33,072 nt of DNA from an uncultured Collinsella sp. Its GTDB lineage: Bacteria > Actinomycetota > Coriobacteriia > Coriobacteriales > Coriobacteriaceae. Below are positions 31,052 through 33,072 of the stretch, one piece after another. The DNA lies in contig URHQ01000012.1 in NCBI GenBank assembly GCA_900547655.1, positions 1 through 33,072 on the forward strand, given 5' to 3'. Within the stretch, counting starts at the first letter, position 1. Each line of letters begins with the position of its first letter. The translations under genes were made by a program, and so were the position numbers. Below the pieces are notes generated by a model. The model worked only from the letters and a program-made list of their open reading frames with translations. It was not told where the DNA came from and did not search any database.

Positions 31052-31970
31052 CCTGGACACCATCCAGAAGGTCCCCCTGCGCGAGGTGTGGCCGCATGAG
31101 GCCCACGACTTCACCAAGTGGCTGGCCGAGGAGCAGAACCTCGCAACCCTCGGGGCGGCGGTCGGAATCGAGCTCGAGCTCATAGAGACGGAGTCGTCGG
31201 TCGGCTCGTTCAACGTGGATATCTACGCGCAGGAGTCCGGTACGGGCCGCAAGGTGATTATCGAGAACCAGCTCGAGGACACCAACCACGACCACCTCGG
31301 CAAGGTGATCACGTATGCCGCCGGCAAGGGCGCCGAGGTCGTCATCTGGGTCGTGGCGCGCGCCCGCGACGAGCACCGCCAGGCCATCGAGTGGCTCAAC
31401 CAGCACACCGACAGCGACTTCGGGTTCTTCCTGGTCGAGGTCGAGCTCTGGAGGATCGGGGACTCCCTGCCCGCCCCGCGCTTCGGCGTGGTCGAGCAGC
31501 CGAACGAGTGGACCAAGACCGTGAAGCTCTCCGAGGGGCTCAGCGAGACCGAGAAGGTCAAGCTGGCGTACTGGACGGCCTACCGCGAGGTGGCGGGCGG
31601 CCATCCGGAGTTCCTCAAGGAGTTCAGCCCGCAGAAGCCCAGCAAGGACCATTGGTCGACGCTTCGCCTGGGGGTCTCGGCATACCATCTCGCCCTGCTC
31701 ATCGATACGCAAAAGGGCCGCACGGGCATCGAGCTGTACGTGGACGACGACAAGGAGATCGGGCACCGCGCCATCGCCAACGGCGGGGTCTTCGAGGAGC
31801 ACCTCGGGCTGACGGCGGTGACCTTCGATGCGAAAAAGGCATCGGGGCTGCGCTTCTACAAGGCGGGCCACCCCATCAAGGGCCACCAGGACGCATGGCC
31901 GGGGTACATCGAGGAACAGCTCGGATGGGCCATCGAGATGAAAAAGGTAATCGCGGCGATCGGGCTCTAA
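31038..31970 (+). CDS. DUF4268 protein with nuclease-like N-terminal domain
   Basis: This 310-residue protein carries the pattern GSFNVDIYAQ, RKVIIENQLEDTNHDHLGKV, ITYAAG that characterises DUF4268 proteins; Asp61 and Glu76-x-Gln78 fit a PD-(D/E)XK/NucS-like core. The second half (about 160-310) is the DUF4268 domain proper, with AYWTAYREV and WSTLRLG. Such proteins are recurrent in mobile and defence islands, with no proven substrate. ATG 31038 lies inside the previous gene, so translation is probably coupled. It ends at a strong terminator. Its G+C-rich codon use is unlike the membrane-protein gene upstream, so the island is mosaic. Confidence 0.85.
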   Translation: MKTYNLDTIQKVPLREVWPHEAHDFTKWLAEEQNLATLGAAVGIELELIETESSVGSFNVDIYAQESGTGRKVIIENQLEDTNHDHLGKVITYAAGKGAEVVIWVVARARDEHRQAIEWLNQHTDSDFGFFLVEVELWRIGDSLPAPRFGVVEQPNEWTKTVKLSEGLSETEKVKLAYWTAYREVAGGHPEFLKEFSPQKPSKDHWSTLRLGVSAYHLALLIDTQKGRTGIELYVDDDKEIGHRAIANGGVFEEHLGLTAVTFDAKKASGLRFYKAGHPIKGHQDAWPGYIEEQLGWAIEMKKVIAAIGL

Positions 31971-32005
31971 AAAACGCCCCGGCAGTAAATTGCCGGGGCG
32001 TTTTC
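31971..32005. terminator. Bidirectional terminator between convergent genes
   Basis: AAAACGCCCCGGCA (31971-31984) pairs perfectly with TGCCGGGGCGTTTT (31991-32004) around GTAAAT. It serves the DUF4268 gene on the plus strand and the small minus-strand gene ending at 32005. Confidence 0.92.
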
Positions 32006-32199
32006 TATTGACGGGATTCGGCGCTGGCCGTTTCGGTCCGGATGCGCCGCTCGACCTCATCGAGGTCCCTGACGATCCTTCCCAGCGCCATGCAATAATG
32101 CGCGAAGACCGGGTCCTCCTTGCCGGACCGGTCCTCGCAGCAAAAGAGCATCGACTCGTGAAGGCAGGTGAGCTCGTAGACGATGTCCTCGAGTTCCAT
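32005..32199 (-). CDS. Small hypothetical protein (64 residues)
   Basis: The product starts MELEDIVYELTCLHESMLFC and ends SAESRQ; it is acidic and predicted to be all-helical, with two short coiled-coil-like stretches. The minus-strand ATG at 32199 has GAGAGG six nt upstream; the longer frame to 32304 runs into the structured leader region and is not favoured. No domain is recognised. Its placement beside DUF2958 suggests a mobile-element accessory protein. Confidence 0.65.
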   Translation of the reverse strand: MELEDIVYELTCLHESMLFCCEDRSGKEDPVFAHYCMALGRIVRDLDEVERRIRTETASAESRQ

Positions 32200-32275
32200 A
32201 TGGCACCTCTCGAAAAGTGAATAGCGGTTCAAATGGTATCGATGTTGAGCGTGGGCTGCTGGCGTCCGCCGTGAA

Positions 32276-32469
32276 TCGGCCACGGCTCCGCGGCCGGGTG
32301 GCACCTCCGCTACGCCGCGTCAAGGGGGCCCATGAGACCCCGCACAAACCTCCGCTCCGCTCCGGTTGGTGGAGGTCGTCATGGACCTCCCTTGACCCGT
32401 CTTCGCTCCGGTGCGGCTTTGCAGGGAGCAAAGCCGACGACGACGCGCGGCGTCGCCATTCGGCTTTGC
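32276..32469 (+). promoter_or_regulatory. Hairpin-rich region upstream of the DUF2958 gene
   Basis: The 318-bp gap 32200-32517 has no gene but strong structure: CGGCC/GGCCG (32276-32295); a long imperfect stem 32320-32335 with 32379-32395 enclosing ACCTCC/GGAGGT (32348-32353, 32371-32376); and CGGCTTTGC (32414-32422) with GCAAAGCCG (32428-32436). CGGCTTTGC occurs again at 32461-32469, so the middle arm has two rival partners. It could be an attenuator, a small RNA or a transfer origin. Confidence 0.5.
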
Positions 32470-32517
32470 CCGCAGGGGCGAGATGTTGAGGGCCACGTGC
32501 CCGGAACGGAGGGAAAG

Positions 32518-32817
32518 ATGCAGCAGCTGATGACGAGGGAAATCGCCAAGACGGTGCCGAGGCTCTACGAGCAGGACGGGGCGGAGGACCCCATGGTCTA
32601 CGTTCACTACTTCTCCTGCGTGAACGGATGGGACTGGTGGCTGCTCGAGTTCGATGGCACGGACGAGGCGTTCGGCCTCGTCGAGGGCTACGACGACGAG
32701 CTGGGTTATTTCAGTCTCAAGGAGATGGCCGAGCTGAACCGCCAGATGGGGTTCGCCGCCGTCGAGCGAGACGAGCACTTCTCCCCGAGGCCGCTCAGCG
32801 CCGTCAGGAGGAGGTAG
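32518..32817 (+). CDS. DUF2958 family protein
   Basis: This 99-residue protein matches the DUF2958 pattern closely: LMTREIAKTVPRLYEQD, DPMVYVHYFSCVNGWDWWLLEFD, FGLVEGYDDELGYFSLKEM and ERDEHFSPRPL. The family is found on plasmids and integrative conjugative elements and has no known activity. ATG 32518 follows GGAGGGA; a longer frame from 32332 would run through the hairpin region and is rejected. The next gene begins 4 nt after its stop. Confidence 0.85.
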   Translation: MQQLMTREIAKTVPRLYEQDGAEDPMVYVHYFSCVNGWDWWLLEFDGTDEAFGLVEGYDDELGYFSLKEMAELNRQMGFAAVERDEHFSPRPLSAVRRR

Positions 32818-32821
32818 ACAC

Positions 32822-33072
32822 ATGGTCACGGTCGAGTTCGACTCCATGGGCGAGGCGGCCCGCCTCGCCCTCGTGGCCGGGGAGTACGCGGGCGGCGGCC
32901 TGGCCGTCCTTCTCCTTGACGCCACGGACCCGCGCTCCGATGGTTACATGGCCGAGTGGGGCGTGCTCACGGCGAGCGTGCCGTCGGCGGCCGAGTGGTG
33001 CCGCGGGCGCGGCAACGTCGCCATCGACGCCGACGCGCCCGCGGCGTTCCTCGAGGCGCTCGAGGCCGCCGG
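32822..33072 (+). CDS. Possible DUF4313 protein, cut by the window edge
   Basis: ATG 32822 follows AGGAGG (32810-32815). The 83 visible residues (MVTVEFDSMGEAARLALVAG, then YAGGGLAVLLLDA, GVLTASVP, NVAIDADAPAAFLEALEAAG) resemble the DUF4313 layout of a short beta-rich domain ending in a DxN-P-like turn and helix, though the usual Asp-Thr-Asn is Asp-Ala-Asp here. DUF4313 proteins often accompany DUF2958 on conjugative elements. The 3' end is beyond the window. Confidence 0.55.
   Translation, partial: MVTVEFDSMGEAARLALVAGEYAGGGLAVLLLDATDPRSDGYMAEWGVLTASVPSAAEWCRGRGNVAIDADAPAAFLEALEAA

Noticed and set aside
32200..32517. CRISPR-like array in the hairpin-rich gap
   Set aside because: The repeated CGGCTTTGC occurs only twice directly and once inverted, without regular spacing.

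Overview
The window looks like a chromosomal segment of a high-G+C gut actinobacterium of the class Coriobacteriia, most likely Collinsella or a close relative. This rests on the style of the proteins, the codon use, the gene order and the kinds of intergenic repeat; no database search was run. G+C-rich housekeeping genes alternate with visibly A+T-richer accessory genes.

Layout. 1-2485: end of an AlbA/Schlafen-type ATPase regulator, then a RelB-like antitoxin with a PIN-domain toxin. 2551-4944: a PTS EIIA-like protein, a membrane-anchored parvulin foldase and a YqeY-family protein. 5149-8178: a complete polar amino-acid ABC importer (ATPase, Tat/lipobox binding protein, two permeases) in the order of gluABCD, followed by a cytidylate-kinase-like protein. 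9005-11244 (minus): nfnA-nfnB, an electron-bifurcating NADH-dependent ferredoxin:NADP+ oxidoreductase. 11617-16760 (minus): pth, prs and glmU, a neighbourhood often conserved in Gram-positive bacteria, here split between prs and pth by a block with two ~200-bp terminal-inverted-repeat elements and one nuclease-like gene. 16954-20208: an ECF vitamin-type transporter (T, fused A-A', S). 20357-24559: exonuclease III, a sirtuin, a fused FolP-FolK with a long low-complexity insertion, and a degenerate biotin-ligase-like protein. 24659-26057: an AAA/DUF4143 ATPase bracketed by three copies of a 41-nt palindrome. 26114-27160: coaX and an initiator tRNA.

From the tRNA to the right edge the content is accessory: an Mrr-type nuclease with an unknown N-terminal half, a membrane protein with an SH3-like tail, a 55-residue ORF, a glycine-zipper protein with a possible GIY-YIG fold, a DUF4268 nuclease-like protein, a small minus-strand protein, a hairpin-rich leader, and DUF2958 and possible DUF4313 genes typical of conjugative elements. 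I read it as a defence-flavoured island joined to an integrative element.

The most unusual feature is the density and variety of small inverted-repeat elements. They are: arm-pairs around a fixed CTGTCCCC core with different arm sequences; a TIR family at 12361 and 13889; a 41-nt palindrome around the ATPase gene; a 23-bp hairpin at 20233; and a ~190-bp TIR element lying inside the reading frame of the fused ECF ATPase, exactly in its inter-domain linker.
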